DNA from: an uncultured Arachnia sp.
Lineage (GTDB): Bacteria > Actinomycetota > Actinomycetes > Propionibacteriales > Propionibacteriaceae
Assembly (NCBI GenBank): GCA_947493995.1
Contig: CANLTJ010000007.1
Span: 1-64,000 of the forward strand
DNA length: 64,000 bases
Direction: 5' to 3'
Positions 12,650-20,816 of the stretch are shown piece by piece (the first letter of the stretch is position 1; the number at the start of each line of letters is the position of its first letter). A program made the position numbers and the translations under genes. Under the pieces are notes generated by a model that saw nothing but the letters and a program-made list of their open reading frames with translations, made no database searches and had not been told where the DNA came from.

Positions 12650-15600
12650 TTAGACCTCGCCGACATCCATGAAGTGGTCACCACCGGGACGGCGCCCCAG
12701 ATCGATGCCGAAGTCCTCCGCCGAACGCAGATCCTCTTCCGAGTCACGCAGGTCGATGACACGCCCGTCGTCGGAGAGCACCTCAACGTTCAGGCACAGC
12801 GACTTCATTTCCTTGACGAGCACCTTGAAGGACTCGGGGATACCCGGCTCGGGGATGTTCTCGCCCTTGACGACCGCCTCGTACACCTTCACGCGGCCCG
12901 GCACGTCGTCGGACTTGATGGTGAGGAGCTCCTGCAGTGCCCAGGCTGCGCCATAGGCCTCCAGCGCCCACACCTCCATCTCGCCGAATCGCTGACCACC
13001 GAACTGTGCCTTACCACCCAGCGGCTGCTGCGTGATCATGGAGTACGGGCCGGTGGAGCGTGCGTGGATCTTGTCGTCGACGAGGTGGTGGAGCTTCAGC
13101 AGGTACATGTACCCGACGCCGATCTTCTCCGGGTACGGTTCGCCCGAACGGCCGTCGAAGAGGCTCGCCTTGCCCGTTTCGTCGATGAGGCGTACGCCGT
13201 CGCGGGTTTCGAGAGTGTTCTCGAGAAGACCTGTGATCTCGTCCTCACCAGCACCGTCGAAGACGGGAGTGGCGAGCTTGGAGTCACCCTCGACACGACC
13301 GAGACCGACCTCGCGGAGACGCTCTGCCCAGGCCGCCTCGATGCCGGAGACGTCCCAACCGGTCTTCGCGACCCATCCGAGGTGGTTCTCGAGCACCTGA
13401 CCCACGTTCATGCGCGACGGAACGCCCAAGGGGTTCAGCACGATGTCGATGGGGGTGCCGTCCTCCATGAACGGCATGTCCTCGACGGGCAGGATCTTGG
13501 AGATGACGCCCTTGTTGCCGTGACGTCCCGCAAGCTTGTCGCCGTCGGAGATCTTGCGCTTCTGGGCGACGTGGACGCGCACCAGCTGGTTGACGCCGGG
13601 CGGCAGTTCGTCGTCCTCAGAGGAGTCGAAGACCCTGACACCGATGACCGTGCCACTTTCGCCGTGGGGCACCTTGAGGGACGTGTCGCGCACCTCGCGG
13701 GCCTTCTCTCCGAAGATGGCGCGCAGCAGGCGCTCCTCCGGCGTCAGTTCGGTCTCGCCCTTTGGCGTGACCTTGCCGACGAGGATGTCACCGGCGGAGA
13801 CTTCGGCCCCGATGCGCACGATGCCGCGCTCGTCGAGATCAGCCAGCATCTCGTCGGAGATGTTCGGAATGTCGCGGGTGATCTCCTCGGCACCGAGCTT
13901 GGTGTCGCGGGCGTCGACCTCGTGCTCCTGGATGTGGATGGAGGTCAGCGTGTCGTCCTGGACGATGCGCTGGCTGAGGATGATCGCGTCCTCGTAGTTC
14001 AAGCCTTCCCACGGCATGAACGCCACGAGCAGGTTCTTGCCGAGCGCGAGCTCACCATTCTCCGTGCAGGGGCCGTCGGCGAGCGGTGTGCCCACCTCGA
14101 TACGGTCACCCGTGGCGACCAGCGGACGCTGGTTGATGCAGGTGCCGGCGTTGGAGCGCACGAACTTGTCGAGCCTGTAGGTGACGTACGTGCCGTCGTC
14201 GTTGGCGATCTCGATGAGGTCTGCCGACACCGACTGGGCGACACCCGGCTTCTTGGCGACGGTGACGTCGCCGACGTCGACGGCCGCGCGGTACTCCATG
14301 CCCGTGCCCACGAAGGGTGATTCGTTCCGGACGAGCGGAACGGCCTGGCGCTGCATATTGGCACCCATGAGGGCGCGCGATGCGTCGTCGTGCTCAAGGA
14401 ACGGGATCAGGGCGGTGGCCACGGACACCATCTGGCGGGGGGACACGTCCATGTACTCGACGTCCCGCGCCGGAATGGTGTCGACGTCGCCGTGCTTGAT
14501 GCGCACCAGCACACGGTCCTCGGTGAGCTGACCCTGGTCGTCCATCGCGGCATTGGCCTGGGCAATCGCGTAGCGATCCTCCTCGTCGGCCGTCAGGTAT
14601 TGGATCTCGTCCGTGACCTGGCCGTTGACCACCTTGCGGTAGGGGGTCTCGATGAAGCCGTAGGCGTTGACGCGGGCGAACGACGCCAGGGAACCGATGA
14701 GGCCGATGTTCGGGCCCTCAGGGGTTTCGATGGGGCACATGCGGCCGTAGTGGGAGGCGTGGACGTCGCGGACTTCCATGCCGGCACGATCGCGGGACAG
14801 ACCGCCGGGGCCCAGAGCCGAGAGGCGACGCTTGTGCGTCAGGCCGGCGAGCGGGTTGTTCTGGTCCATGAACTGCGAGAGCTGGGAGGTTCCGAAGAAC
14901 TCCTTGAGCGCCGCGGTCACGGGGCGAATGTTGATCAGGGTCTGCGGCGTGATGGCCTCGATGTCCTGGGTGGTCATGCGGTCGCGGACCACACGTTCCA
15001 TCCGGCCGAGACCGGTGCGCAGCTGGTTCTGGATCAGCTCACCGACGGTGCGGAGACGACGGTTGCCGAAGTGATCGATGTCGTCGGCCTCAACCGGGAC
15101 GCCGTCGAGCTCGTCGACGTGCTCGTGCAGCGCCACGATGTAGCGGATGGCGGCGACGATGTCCTCCACCGTCAGCACCTGCTGGTCGAACGGCAAGTCC
15201 AGTCCGAGCTTCTTGTTGATCTTGTACCGACCAACCTTGGCCAAGTCGTAGCGCTTCGGGTTGAAGTAGTAGTTCTCCAGCAGCGCCTGGGCGGCGTCGC
15301 GTGCCGGGGGTTCTCCCGGGCGCAGCTTGCGGTAGATGTCGAGGAGGGCCTCGTCCTGGGTCTTGACTGAGTCCTTCTCCAGCGTGAGGCGCATGGACTC
15401 GTACTGGCCGAACTCCTCGAGGATCTTGTCCTCACTCCAGCCGAGCGCCTTCAGCAGCACCGTGACGTTCTGCTTGCGCTTGCGGTCCAGACGCACGAAC
15501 ACCATGTCGCGCTTGTCGATCTCGAACTCGAGCCACGCACCGCGCGACGGGATGATCTTGGTGGAGAAGATGTCCTTGTCGGATGTCTTGTCCGGGATCT

Positions 15601-16123
15601 GCTCGAAGTAGACGCCGGGCGAACGGACGATCTGCGAGACGACGACACGTTCCGTGCCGTTGACGATGAACGTGCCCTTGTCCGTCATCAGCGGGAAGTC
15701 GCCGATGAAAACCGTCTGGCTCTTGATCTCGCCCGTGTCGTTGTTCACGAACTCGGCGGTGACGAAGAGCGGGGCAGCGTAGGTGGTGTCGCGGTCCTTG
15801 CACTCCTCGATGGAGTACTTCGGATCCTCGAAGCGGTGATCACGGAATGACAGCGACATCGTCTCGTTGAAATCCTCGATGGGAGAGATCTCCTCAAAGA
15901 TCTCCTCGAGACCCGAGCGCGTGTTGACGTCGGTGCGCCCGGCATCCAGGCGCTCCTTGACGTCGTGTTGCCAATCCTCATTGCCGATCAGCCAGTTGTA
16001 GGAGTCGATCTGCAGATCGAGAAGGTTCGGAACCTCAAGTGGTTCCGGGATCTTCGCGAACGAGATCCGCCCGCTGGGCGAGATGACATTGGTGTTCTTC
16101 GACGCAGAGCGCGAGGCGGCCAA
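12650..16123 (-). CDS. rpoB: RNA polymerase beta subunit
   Basis: Catalytic beta subunit of RNA polymerase, 1157 residues from a TTG at 16123. I chose that start because GGAAGGA lies seven bases upstream and the resulting N-terminus MAASRSAS resembles that of streptomycete RpoB. A GTG at 16165 would add 14 residues but has no ribosome site. The rifampicin pocket ([20 protein letters not shown], then [11 protein letters not shown]) has the Asp, His and Ser typical of sensitive enzymes. [17 protein letters not shown] and [19 protein letters not shown] mark the C-terminal catalytic and clamp regions. Confidence 0.98.
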   Translation of the reverse strand: MAASRSASKNTNVISPSGRISFAKIPEPLEVPNLLDLQIDSYNWLIGNEDWQHDVKERLDAGRTDVNTRSGLEEIFEEISPIEDFNETMSLSFRDHRFEDPKYSIEECKDRDTTYAAPLFVTAEFVNNDTGEIKSQTVFIGDFPLMTDKGTFIVNGTERVVVSQIVRSPGVYFEQIPDKTSDKDIFSTKIIPSRGAWLEFEIDKRDMVFVRLDRKRKQNVTVLLKALGWSEDKILEEFGQYESMRLTLEKDSVKTQDEALLDIYRKLRPGEPPARDAAQALLENYYFNPKRYDLAKVGRYKINKKLGLDLPFDQQVLTVEDIVAAIRYIVALHEHVDELDGVPVEADDIDHFGNRRLRTVGELIQNQLRTGLGRMERVVRDRMTTQDIEAITPQTLINIRPVTAALKEFFGTSQLSQFMDQNNPLAGLTHKRRLSALGPGGLSRDRAGMEVRDVHASHYGRMCPIETPEGPNIGLIGSLASFARVNAYGFIETPYRKVVNGQVTDEIQYLTADEEDRYAIAQANAAMDDQGQLTEDRVLVRIKHGDVDTIPARDVEYMDVSPRQMVSVATALIPFLEHDDASRALMGANMQRQAVPLVRNESPFVGTGMEYRAAVDVGDVTVAKKPGVAQSVSADLIEIANDDGTYVTYRLDKFVRSNAGTCINQRPLVATGDRIEVGTPLADGPCTENGELALGKNLLVAFMPWEGLNYEDAIILSQRIVQDDTLTSIHIQEHEVDARDTKLGAEEITRDIPNISDEMLADLDERGIVRIGAEVSAGDILVGKVTPKGETELTPEERLLRAIFGEKAREVRDTSLKVPHGESGTVIGVRVFDSSEDDELPPGVNQLVRVHVAQKRKISDGDKLAGRHGNKGVISKILPVEDMPFMEDGTPIDIVLNPLGVPSRMNVGQVLENHLGWVAKTGWDVSGIEAAWAERLREVGLGRVEGDSKLATPVFDGAGEDEITGLLENTLETRDGVRLIDETGKASLFDGRSGEPYPEKIGVGYMYLLKLHHLVDDKIHARSTGPYSMITQQPLGGKAQFGGQRFGEMEVWALEAYGAAWALQELLTIKSDDVPGRVKVYEAVVKGENIPEPGIPESFKVLVKEMKSLCLNVEVLSDDGRVIDLRDSEEDLRSAEDFGIDLGRRPGGDHFMDVGEV

Positions 16124-16220
16124 GATTCGGTCCTTCCAAGAACGCGATAAGCTGGTTCGCTGCACAGCAAGATGCCCGTGTCAAGTTCACGGGCGTCACA
16201 GCATGGCAGGGCAGGGTTCA

Positions 16221-16249
16221 ACTATAGGGCATGGCTGAGCAACCGCCAA
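16221..16249 (-). promoter_or_regulatory. rpoB promoter
   Basis: On the minus strand TTGGCG (16244-16249), a 17-base spacer and TATAGT (16221-16226) give a leader of about 90 bases before the TTG start of rpoB. The -35 box is embedded in the small inverted repeat ccgcc-aaac-ggcgg (16243-16256). The leader carries a seven-base-pair hairpin at 16174-16194. Confidence 0.65.
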
Positions 16250-16282
16250 ACGGCGGCGGAGCCCGCTGCACTCACTGGTCAA

Positions 16283-16332
16283 TCCTTCTGCTCGATCAAC
16301 CCTTCTGCCAATCTTCCTCCTGCTCGATCAAC
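16283..16332. repeat. 32-bp spaced direct repeat upstream of rpoB
   Basis: tccttctgctcgatcaac at 16283-16300 recurs with one change at 16315-16332, a spacing of 32 bp. The reverse-complement word TTGATCGAG also occurs in a 20-bp tandem repeat near 61970, next to the other long operon. Confidence 0.7.
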
Positions 16333-16476
16333 GCTGATCTGCGGCCAGCATAGCCCGCGCCCACGCCCGGTGACCCACCGGGTCGCCCGACACGCCGGGG
16401 ATCTGTCGACCCAACTTCGTCGCGTCTGTGGAGCTCCGCGGGCACTCCAGAGTTCGCTTGGGCAATCCGGACGCCG

Positions 16477-16722
16477 GACACGCTGTACTCACCCTCCGCT
16501 GCGCCGCCACACCAGCACGACACGCCGCACTCACCCTCCCCCGCGACACCCAACAGCCGGACACGCCGCACTCACCCTCCCCCGCGACCCCAACAGCCGG
16601 ACACGCCGCACTCACCCTCCCCCGCGACACCCAACAGCCGGACACGCTGCATTCACCCTCCTTGGTGACACGGCACAGCACGACACGCTGCATTCACTGG
16701 TTGCCGAAACGCATATGTACTC
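16477..16722. repeat. Left array, about six 41-bp units
   Basis: Units start at 16477, 16519, 16560, 16600, 16641 and 16682 (steps 42, 41, 40, 41, 41). Each opens with gacacgccgcactcac or a one- to three-base variant, and the middle units share the rest of the unit as well. The core is the reverse complement of GTGAGTGCGGCGTGTC, which recurs in the opposite orientation at 18003-18463 on the far side of the next gene. The 660 bases between rpoB and that gene hold no other coding sequence I can support. Confidence 0.9.
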
Positions 16723-16911
16723 GGCGGCTACTGACTGCGGCGTGCCTGGTCGTCCCCACCATCGCGCAGCGATGTCACGGCTAGCTCCTCATCGGGCCAG
16801 AATCGCGACCTGGGCAAAGCCCGGTTGAGCGCCTGGCCGGGGCCAGCGAGCGGGTGCCAGTTGTACACAGGCGGACGCCGATTATGGGGATCGCAGCCTG
16901 CGCTGACCACC

Positions 16912-17847
16912 ATGAATTCCATGAGCACTCGAATAAAACCACTGGGCGGTCACGGCGTCGTCTCACGAACTGATCTCCTGGCTTCAGGGATGACACGAAC
17001 AGCGCTCGAGAGATTCATCGAACAAGGTGAGCTGGTGCGTCTCGACCGGAGCCGCTTCGCGCTTCTAGGTACCGATGCGGGCATCATCACCTCCGTCAGT
17101 GAGGGAGGGACGCTGACGTGCATGTCCGCCTTGAAACTGGCCCGCGTCGCTGTCCTCGACGACAACCTCGTCCACCTGCGGCGTCCGATGTGTCGTCGAC
17201 GAGGGCGCGAATGGGTGGAGGGGGTGACGGAATGTCGCGTTCCGCCAAGATCGTCTGGGTCGCTCAACGGCTTCGGACAGGGTGGCCCCGCGACCCTGGC
17301 GCAGTGGCCAGACCACCCCCTCGACGGGATGGACGCAGCTCTGCGCGTTGCCTGCACGAATCACTCCGACGAAGAAGTGGCGGTCGTGTTGGACTCCATT
17401 CTATTCAACCGCCTACGGACCCGTTCCGAACTTCACGCCCTTCTCGACAGGCACAGCAGAAGATGCGCCCGTCTGGTGACTCTGGCCGATCCAGGTTCTG
17501 AGTCAGTGCTGGAATCTGTCGTCAGGCATCGGCTGGTATCCCGTGGAATCAAGATCAGGACACAAGTCGGGATTCCCGAACTGGGCAGAGTGGACATGTT
17601 GCTGGGTCAAAGCTTGCTGGTGGAGACCGACGGCTATGCCTTCCACGCCGGCCGCGAGACCTTTCGCGAGGACCGCCGTCGTGACCGTACCGCAGCCGCT
17701 CTCGGTTACACGGTCATCCGCTTGACCTGGGAGCAAGTCTTCAGCGGATGGCCGCAGGTTTTGGCAGATATCACCGCGCTTGTCTCCACCCGCCGTCACC
17801 TGAGGCCCCCGAGAGGACGTCTTCGACCAACGGACGTAGCACCTTAA
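16912..17847 (+). CDS. AbiEi-antitoxin-like/DUF559 endonuclease-fold protein
   Basis: Predicted protein of 311 residues from the ATG at 16912; ATG 16921 is nearly as good and neither has a ribosome site. The N-terminal region (HGVVSRTDLLASGMTRTALE, then GELVRLDRSRFAL) looks like the winged-helix domain of AbiEi-type antitoxins. The C-terminal 110 residues look like a DUF559/Vsr-like PD-(D/E)XK fold, with candidate residues Glu201, Asp228 and Glu238 (in VETDG). Such proteins are common orphans in Actinobacteria with no established activity. It is the only gene in an island of repeats between rpoB and rplL, and its neighbours run on the opposite strand. No toxin partner is adjacent. Confidence 0.7.
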   Translation: MNSMSTRIKPLGGHGVVSRTDLLASGMTRTALERFIEQGELVRLDRSRFALLGTDAGIITSVSEGGTLTCMSALKLARVAVLDDNLVHLRRPMCRRRGREWVEGVTECRVPPRSSGSLNGFGQGGPATLAQWPDHPLDGMDAALRVACTNHSDEEVAVVLDSILFNRLRTRSELHALLDRHSRRCARLVTLADPGSESVLESVVRHRLVSRGIKIRTQVGIPELGRVDMLLGQSLLVETDGYAFHAGRETFREDRRRDRTAAALGYTVIRLTWEQVFSGWPQVLADITALVSTRRHLRPPRGRLRPTDVAP

Positions 17848-17905
17848 CTGATGCGAGCCAGCTGACACGACGTTTGCGCCGAACGCGCACCGCACCGACT
17901 GAGCC

Positions 17906-18463
17906 ACGACCCGACCCACGGCATCGAATGGCCACCGAGCCCATACACGGCTCCGACGGTACTGAACCTGACATCTCCGGTCGCCCCACTACGCGGCGAC
18001 CACTGACTGCGGCGTGTCCGGTCGCCGATCCCCACCGTCGACAGTGAATGCGGCGAGTCCGGACGACGTCGAGCCTGCGAAAGGGCCGGGCGCCGCACCA
18101 CAATCCTGACGACCCGACACACGGCATTCAGAGGTCTCCGAACCCGTATACGGCTCGGTCGGCACTGAACCTGACATCTCCGGCCGCCCCGCCACGCGGT
18201 AGCCACTGAGTGCGGCGTGTCCGGTCGCCGATCCCCGCCGTCGGATCGGGCGGAGCACCTCCAGACGACCCGACACACGGCATCGAATGGCCACCGAGCC
18301 CGTATACGGCTCGGTCCGCACTAAACCCGACATCTCCGGTCGCCTCAATACACGGTAACCAGTGAGTGCGGCGTGTCCGGTCGCCCCACCGCGTAGTCGA
18401 CAGTGAGTGCGGCGTGTCCGGTAGCCCCCCGCCGTCGTCGACAGTGAGTGCGGCGTGTCCGGT
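17906..18463. repeat. Right repeat block: three 120-bp elements plus 41-bp units
   Basis: Three imperfect copies of a roughly 120-bp element start at 17906, 18109 and 18265. Each begins with a word like cgacccgacacacggcat and ends with its rough inverted complement tgcggcgtgtccggtcg, so each has terminal inverted repeats. GTGAGTGCGGCGTGTCCGG-type cores occur at 18003, 18044, 18206, 18362, 18403 and 18444. The steps 18003-18044, 18362-18403 and 18403-18444 are all 41 bp. The core orientation is opposite to the left array at 16477-16722. I see no gene in the 740 bases between the nuclease-like gene and rplL. Confidence 0.88.
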
Positions 18464-18525
18464 CGTTATGCGACGTTCCACCGCCCCCGGGAACGACACA
18501 CAAAAGCGGCCCACGCCTCAAGGAA

Positions 18526-18571
18526 CACAGAGAAGCGGCCCACCCCGCAGGGGATGGGCCGCTTCTCTGTG
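18526..18571 (-). terminator. rplJL terminator hairpin
   Basis: Perfect 17-bp stem (18526-18542 with 18555-18571), beginning 18 bases after the rplL stop. Part of the arm (aagcggccca) is duplicated just beyond it, near 18504. This is a convincing end for the rplJ-rplL transcript and also faces transcripts coming from the left. Confidence 0.85.
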
Positions 18572-18589
18572 AGAATCAGTGACGCGAGA

Positions 18590-18982
18590 TCACTTGAGTT
18601 CGACGGAGCCTCCGGCGGCCTCCAGGGACTCCTTGGCCTTGGAGGCGGTGTCCTTGTCGACCTGCTCCAGGACGGGCTTCGGTGCGCCCTCGACGAGGTC
18701 CTTGGCCTCCTTGAGGCCGAGGGACGTAAGTGCGCGCACCTCCTTGATGACGGCAATCTTCTTGTCGCCACCAGCGGTGAGGATGACGTCGACCTTGTCG
18801 CTGGTCTCCTCCTGTGCACCGGCATCGTCTCCACCGGCAGCAGCTGGAGCTGCGGCAGCGGCAACAGGGGCAGCTGCGGTGACGCCGAAGGCATCCTCGA
18901 ACAGCTTCACGAACTCGGAGAGTTCGATGAGGGTCATTTCCTTGAAGGCATCAAGGAGTTCATCGTGGCTGAGCTTCGCCAT
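18590..18982 (-). CDS. rplL: 50S ribosomal protein L7/L12
   Basis: Stalk protein that recruits and activates translation GTPases on the 50S subunit, 130 residues. The N-terminal dimerisation helices ([20 protein letters not shown]) and Ala-rich hinge are followed by the C-terminal domain with [20 protein letters not shown], the factor-binding helix. It lies 48 bases downstream of rplJ. As in most bacteria it should be translated in excess over L10. Confidence 0.98.
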   Translation of the reverse strand: MAKLSHDELLDAFKEMTLIELSEFVKLFEDAFGVTAAAPVAAAAAPAAAGGDDAGAQEETSDKVDVILTAGGDKKIAVIKEVRALTSLGLKEAKDLVEGAPKPVLEQVDKDTASKAKESLEAAGGSVELK

Positions 18983-19030
18983 AGTGGGTGTTCCTTTCGG
19001 TAAGTCGTCGGCAGCGCGAGCTGCAACGCA

Positions 19031-19669
19031 TCATTGTGCAGCTGCTGCTGCTGCTGCTTCGGTTTCCGCCTCGGCGGCGGGAGCGGCGTCACCCTCGGCG
19101 ACGTCAGCGGTTGCGGCCTCCTGCGCTGCACCGGTACCACCGACGAGCGAAGGGTTGGCCTGCGCGGCGGTTTCCAGTGCGCCGAGAACGCGCGCGCCCT
19201 GGGACAGCGGAGCCGCAAGCATGTATGCGGTCCGTGCCATGTTGGCCTGGAGAGCGCCTGCCATCTTGGACAGCAGAACCTCGCGGGACTCGAGGTCCGC
19301 CAGCTTGAGTACTGCTTTGGCGTCCAGGAACTTTCCGTCCATGACGCCACCCTTGATGACAAGGGCAGGGTTGGCCTTTGCGAAGTCACGCAGTCCCTTG
19401 GCGACGGATGCAACGTCTCCAGAGATGAACGCGATGGCGGTGGGACCGACGAGGGTGTCCTCGACACCCTCAATTCCGGCTTCCTTTGCAGCAATCGCGG
19501 CTAGAGTGTTCTTCGCAACGGCGTAGGTGGCATTCTCGCCCAGGGATCGACGCAGGTCCTGCAGATCCTTGACGGTAAGACCGCGGTAATCGGTCAGCAC
19601 CGTGGCGGCCGAGCTGCTGAATGCCTCAGCAAACTCTGCGACCTTGGCGGCTTTGTCCGGTCTCGCCAT
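19031..19669 (-). CDS. rplJ: 50S ribosomal protein L10
   Basis: Base of the L12 stalk, 212 residues, about 35-40 longer than many homologues. The L10 domain (FAEAFSSSAATVLTDYRGLT, YAVAKNTLAAIAAKEAG) is followed by an L12-binding helix region and an extra C-terminal tail rich in Ala and Glu. The tail ends in a run of alanines encoded by repeated GCA/GCT-type triplets (19041-19057 on the plus strand). Upstream lies an attenuator-like hairpin, so the gene is probably under L10-type feedback control. Confidence 0.97.
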   Translation of the reverse strand: MARPDKAAKVAEFAEAFSSSAATVLTDYRGLTVKDLQDLRRSLGENATYAVAKNTLAAIAAKEAGIEGVEDTLVGPTAIAFISGDVASVAKGLRDFAKANPALVIKGGVMDGKFLDAKAVLKLADLESREVLLSKMAGALQANMARTAYMLAAPLSQGARVLGALETAAQANPSLVGGTGAAQEAATADVAEGDAAPAAEAETEAAAAAAAQ

Positions 19670-19869
19670 TGGGTCTCCTTTCCTGACTCAGGTGTCACCG
19701 AATCCATCCCGGTTGAGTGGACTTCGGCACCGAATGATGACGGGCGGGAGACAAAATGCCCCGACGCCGGTGGGCGCGGGGCATGCGATGCAAGCTCAAG
19801 CGTTCACCTGCGCGGGTGCCCGTATACGGACATCAAGACGTCTGTCACCTGCGGTCTTCGGTACCACGC
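19670..19869 (-). ncRNA. rplJ leader with attenuator (L10-leader type)
   Basis: About 200 bases separate the rplJ promoter candidate from its start. Inside, 19755-19784 forms a strong stem (ATGCCCCG and CGCC paired with GGCG and CGGGGCAT, one bulged base) followed by UUUUG in the minus-strand RNA, the layout of an intrinsic terminator. It sits about 80 bases before the start codon. Known rplJ leaders bind the L10-L12 complex and attenuate; I infer the same here but did not match the consensus fold. Confidence 0.55.
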
Positions 19870-19898
19870 ACTGTAACGGGGCAGCGCTGCCCCAGCAA
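19870..19898 (-). promoter_or_regulatory. rplJL promoter with palindromic spacer
   Basis: Minus-strand TTGCTG (19893-19898), 17 bases, and TACAGT (19870-19875). The spacer is almost wholly the perfect 16-bp palindrome GGGGCAGCGCTGCCCC (19878-19893). A protein bound there would compete directly with RNA polymerase. Confidence 0.55.
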
Positions 19899-19998
19899 AT
19901 CGGCAGAATCGATACCAACGCGCCGCAAACCCGCAGAAGGCTGAATGGAGATGCCATCTCCGCTAGATTCGCCTCGAAGACGACGCAAGGAGCCCCCC

Positions 19999-20733
19999 AT
20001 GACCCAGCCGACGACCTCGCGAACCAATCCCATCCGCGTCGCCATCATCGTCCTCGCGGTCGCACTGGTGACAACCATCGCTTTCGTCGTCTTCCTGATC
20101 TGGGGTCGGGATGCACCGACGGCCCTTCCCGCCCCGTCTCCCAGTGCCACCCCATCAAGCATCGAACCCTCCAACACCCCATCTCGCACTGAACCCACCA
20201 CCAGTCCATCCATCAGCGAGACGTCTACATCCACCGAGCCGGTGAATCCCCCGGACCCGACTCCAGACCCGGAAAGGTCTCCCTCCCAACCTGAACCGAC
20301 CACTGTCACGTCGGCCGAACCGAGCAGCACCTCCGCCGCCACGCCTTCACCCGGCCTGACGATGACGTGGGAAGGGCAGGCCACGTTCGAGCATTTCACC
20401 GTGGAGGTGGTGCAGGACGATCCCAATCCGGGGGCCGAACTGATTGAGGGCAAGGCCGGGCTGCCAGTGGAGGTCTGTGCGACCAAGAGCCTCGACGGCG
20501 CAGCTGACGTGCGGATCAGCACTGAACCCTGGACGCTGCAGGACTCCGACGGGAACGTCCAAAGACCACAACCGGGTGGCTACGAACCCGCTTTCCCGTC
20601 CGGAACCATGGTTCCCGTGAGTGAGTGTGCCAGCGGATTCCTCACTTTCGACTACACCTCGGACGCCACCGATTACGCCATCCTCGTTTACGAGAACGGT
20701 CTGGGTGACCGGGCGGTCTGGCAGTTCCACTGA
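19999..20733 (+). CDS. Membrane-anchored protein with Pro/Ser/Thr linker
   Basis: I do not recognise a named family member. The 244-residue protein starts at the ATG at 19999, chosen because AAGGAG lies six bases upstream; an earlier in-frame ATG at 19945 lacks a site. A short basic N-terminus leads to one membrane span (VAIIVLAVALVTTIAFVVFL), then about 80 residues rich in Pro, Ser, Thr and Glu. A C-terminal domain of about 115 residues has the look of DUF4352-like immunoglobulin-type domains, with two cysteines that could bridge. It is probably displayed outside the membrane. It precedes the second sugar importer by 83 bases, but that operon has its own promoter candidate. Confidence 0.75.
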   Translation: MTQPTTSRTNPIRVAIIVLAVALVTTIAFVVFLIWGRDAPTALPAPSPSATPSSIEPSNTPSRTEPTTSPSISETSTSTEPVNPPDPTPDPERSPSQPEPTTVTSAEPSSTSAATPSPGLTMTWEGQATFEHFTVEVVQDDPNPGAELIEGKAGLPVEVCATKSLDGAADVRISTEPWTLQDSDGNVQRPQPGGYEPAFPSGTMVPVSECASGFLTFDYTSDATDYAILVYENGLGDRAVWQFH

Positions 20734-20749
20734 TTCCTCACGAAAACCG

Positions 20750-20778
20750 TTGACGGTGACCCCACTGGTCACTACCTT
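20750..20778 (+). promoter_or_regulatory. Promoter and operator of second sugar importer
   Basis: TTGACG (20750-20755), a 17-base spacer and TACCTT (20773-20778) lie 38 bases before the importer gene. The whole spacer is an interrupted palindrome, GTGACC-N5-GGTCAC (20756-20772), ideally placed for repression. No regulator gene is adjacent. The same palindrome could also form a weak terminator for the gene upstream. Confidence 0.55.
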
Positions 20779-20816
20779 TATCGGCAGTTGACAACGGGCT
20801 TTGAAGAGGAGTGCTG

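Noticed and set aside
12464..14320. 618-codon plus-strand reading frame
   Set aside because: Antisense to rpoB, same reason; rpoB motifs on the minus strand are unambiguous.
16124..16165. GTG at 16165 as rpoB start
   Set aside because: No ribosome site precedes it, whereas TTG 16123 has GGAAGGA at the right distance and gives the conserved N-terminus.
16477..18463. CRISPR array
   Set aside because: The units have an 18-19 bp core and 41-bp period, but the supposed spacers are nearly the same within the left array, cores vary, orientation flips, and no cas gene is present.
16166..18590. Prophage or insertion-sequence remnant
   Set aside because: No integrase, transposase or phage gene fragment is visible in any frame; only repeats and one nuclease-like gene.
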